Source of the DNA: Planctomycetaceae bacterium
Lineage (GTDB): Bacteria; Planctomycetota; MHYJ01; SBBU01
Direction: 5' to 3'
Length of the DNA: 7,374 nt
Assembly: GCA_005239585.1 (NCBI GenBank)
Contig: SBBU01000158.1
Coordinates: forward strand, 1 to 7,374
Positions 5,675 to 7,374 of this stretch are shown here, piece by piece. A program made the position numbers and the translations under genes. The notes under the pieces were generated by a model, which saw only the letters and a program-made list of their open reading frames with translations, did no database searches and was not told where the DNA came from. Numbering within the stretch: position 1 is the first letter of the stretch; the number at the start of each line of letters is the position of its first letter.

Positions 5675-7374
5675 AAAATCCCTTTGCCAAAAATTGACAG
5701 GAGAAGCACGGCCATGACTGCTATGATTCCCACTCCAATAACAATCAGCGATACATTAATTGCACCCGTATGGATTTTTCTAATCGTACCAGAGACTCGA
5801 TATGTCAGCGCAGCCACACCATTCACAAAAAAACCATCTATAATAATCAGATCGAACAGATAACAGGCAATAAATGCAGTGAGCTTTAATGGAAGTACAA
5901 AGAGAAATTCATAAATCTCATCAATGAAAAATTTTCTCTCCACTAGCAGAACCAAAGGACTAGCCAGCTTGATCAGATTCTGTCTCAGTGAAGCCTGCGG
6001 CCCATACAGCATATAAACCATAAATGCTGCTATAAGAATCCCAACAACAGCAAGTGCAAATAGAGTAATATTAAAACCATGGTGGTACTTGCTTGCATGT
6101 TCTACAATGTGCGCCTTGTCAATTAAAATACCTACCCCGCCACCAACCACAGAAAGAATCGTCAACGCAACAATTACAAATTTCATAGAAATTCCAGCGT
6201 GATGATACTCATGCCAACGCTTTTCGCCAAAGAACGTCACTGCAACTGCCCTTAGTATGTAGAAACTTGTAAGAAACGCAGTAAAGATCAAAATAACCCC
6301 CAAGAAAGGATTTTTGACAATGCACGCATCAATAATCGCCTCTTTACTAAAAAAACCAGAGAGTGGCGGCAGACCAGCAAGCGCAAGCGATCCAATAAGA
6401 AAACTAATGAATACCAGTCTGTCTTTCTTCCAGAAGCCACCCATCTTCCTCATGTCCTCCTCGCCAGCTAAACCATGAATCACAACCCCAGCTGAGAGGA
6501 ACAGTAGCGCCTTGAAGAAGGCATGGGTCGTAAGATGAAACATCGAGCCCTCCACCGCCCCGACACTTAGCCCACAAAACATATAGGCCAACTGACTGAT
6601 CGTTGAATAGGCTAGGACCTTCTTCAGATTATTCTCACCTATTGCCATCAGAGCAGAAATCAGGGTAGTCAAACCACCTATTACCCCTATCACTTCCAGG
6701 GCGACTCCTGCACTCATAAACAAAAAGGAGAGTCTTGCGATCATGTATATCCCAGCAGTTACCATTGTGGCAGCATGTATGAGTGCGCTTACTGGAGTGG
6801 GACCTGCCATGGCGTCTGGAAGCCAGACATAAAGCGGTATCTGCGCCGACTTGCCGCAGGCCCCTAAAAACAGCATCAAGCAAATAATGTTTAAAATCTC
6901 TGAATTCAGGTGTGAAGCCTCCAGTCGACCAAAACTGAGACTTCCAACCTCAAGAAAGAGCAGGAAAATTCCCACTAGGAATCCCAAGTCTCCGATTCGA
7001 TTCACAATGAATGCCTTTTTTGCAGCATCTGCCCTAGGCAGCTCATGGTGCCAAAATCCTATAAGCAAAAAGGAACAAAGACCCACCCCTTCCCAGCCAA
7101 CAAACATCAGGACTAGATTGTCTGAAAGAACCAATATCAGCATCAGGAAAACAAACAGATTCATGTAGCAAAAAAATCTGGCAAAGCCCTGATCTTTGGC
7201 CATGTATCCAATCGAGTAAATATGAATAAGAGTTCCAACTCCCGTAATAACCAAGGCCATTAAAAGACTCAATTGGTCGACGCGAAGTGCAAAATCCAAG
7301 TGGATCGATGCTGTTTTTATCCACGTGAAATAACTGAAACTATCTTTTGTATTGGACAAAGCCAGATAGAAAGC
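5668..7374 (-). CDS. nuoL: NADH:quinone oxidoreductase (complex I) subunit L, N-terminus outside window
   Basis: The distal antiporter-like proton-pumping subunit of complex I; 568 residues are visible. The frame stays open to the right edge (AFYLAL at the first codons), so the TTG at 7359 is an internal Leu codon, not the start. By comparison with E. coli NuoL (613 residues) about 50 N-terminal residues are missing. Counting from the first visible codon: Glu95 (GWEGVGLCS), Lys175 (GKSAQIPL), His200 (SALIHAATMVTAG) and Lys344 (GFFSKEAII) match E. coli Glu144, Lys229, His254 and Lys399. WLPDAMAGPTPVSALIHAA is typical of the family. The C-terminal 100 residues include the ERKFFIDEIYEF segment and a long helical region fitting the lateral piston-like helix, ending in a last membrane helix (about 540-562). 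The TAG stop at 5668-5670 lies within the start of nuoM. Confidence 0.97.
   Translation of the reverse strand, partial: AFYLALSNTKDSFSYFTWIKTASIHLDFALRVDQLSLLMALVITGVGTLIHIYSIGYMAKDQGFARFFCYMNLFVFLMLILVLSDNLVLMFVGWEGVGLCSFLLIGFWHHELPRADAAKKAFIVNRIGDLGFLVGIFLLFLEVGSLSFGRLEASHLNSEILNIICLMLFLGACGKSAQIPLYVWLPDAMAGPTPVSALIHAATMVTAGIYMIARLSFLFMSAGVALEVIGVIGGLTTLISALMAIGENNLKKVLAYSTISQLAYMFCGLSVGAVEGSMFHLTTHAFFKALLFLSAGVVIHGLAGEEDMRKMGGFWKKDRLVFISFLIGSLALAGLPPLSGFFSKEAIIDACIVKNPFLGVILIFTAFLTSFYILRAVAVTFFGEKRWHEYHHAGISMKFVIVALTILSVVGGGVGILIDKAHIVEHASKYHHGFNITLFALAVVGILIAAFMVYMLYGPQASLRQNLIKLASPLVLLVERKFFIDEIYEFLFVLPLKLTAFIACYLFDLIIIDGFFVNGVAALTYRVSGTIRKIHTGAINVSLIVIGVGIIAVMAVLLLSIFGKGILW

Noticed and set aside
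7357..7359. TTG as the start codon of nuoL
   Set aside because: The frame continues upstream to the window edge with residues in keeping with NuoL, and about 50 residues of the family N-terminus would otherwise be missing.

Overview
The window reads as a stretch of bacterial chromosome in which every supported gene lies on the minus strand. In transcription order, right to left, these are nuoL (cut by the right edge), nuoM, nuoN, a small membrane-anchored hypothetical protein, mutL, and an exported glycine/tyrosine-repeat protein (cut by the left edge). Base composition is moderately AT-rich and Shine-Dalgarno sequences are recognisable, which fits a Gram-negative-type bacterium. The organism cannot be named from this sequence. 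The MutL N-terminal wording and the short HEAT-like protein look somewhat like Planctomycetota (anammox-type lineages have similar base composition), but that is a weak impression.

Region 2871-7374 is the end of a complex I (NADH:quinone oxidoreductase) operon. NuoL, NuoM and NuoN are the three antiporter-like membrane subunits. Their genes overlap by 7 bp (L/M) and 4 bp (M/N), so translation is probably coupled. All three keep the ionisable membrane residues expected for proton pumping. A palindromic, A/T-flanked hairpin at 2714-2743 probably ends the operon.

Region 574-2657 holds a 119-residue protein with one membrane helix and a HEAT-like tail, followed 62 bp later by mutL. This MutL carries the metal-dependent endonuclease motifs and a beta-clamp-binding motif, and its linker is unusually short. 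It therefore points to methyl-independent mismatch repair without MutH.

Region 1-504 is the most unusual part. A near-consensus sigma-70-type promoter (477-504) and a good ribosome binding site drive a secreted protein whose mature part is a low-complexity array. It has nineteen Gly-Gly-Tyr triplets, then a 13-residue Ser-Arg-Tyr-Gly-containing repeat that continues past the left edge. The array is repetitive at DNA level (nine 18-bp units, three 39-bp units), which suggests recent expansion. No RNA gene, CRISPR array, insertion sequence or other mobile element was seen, and no gene-free stretch exceeds 300 bases.
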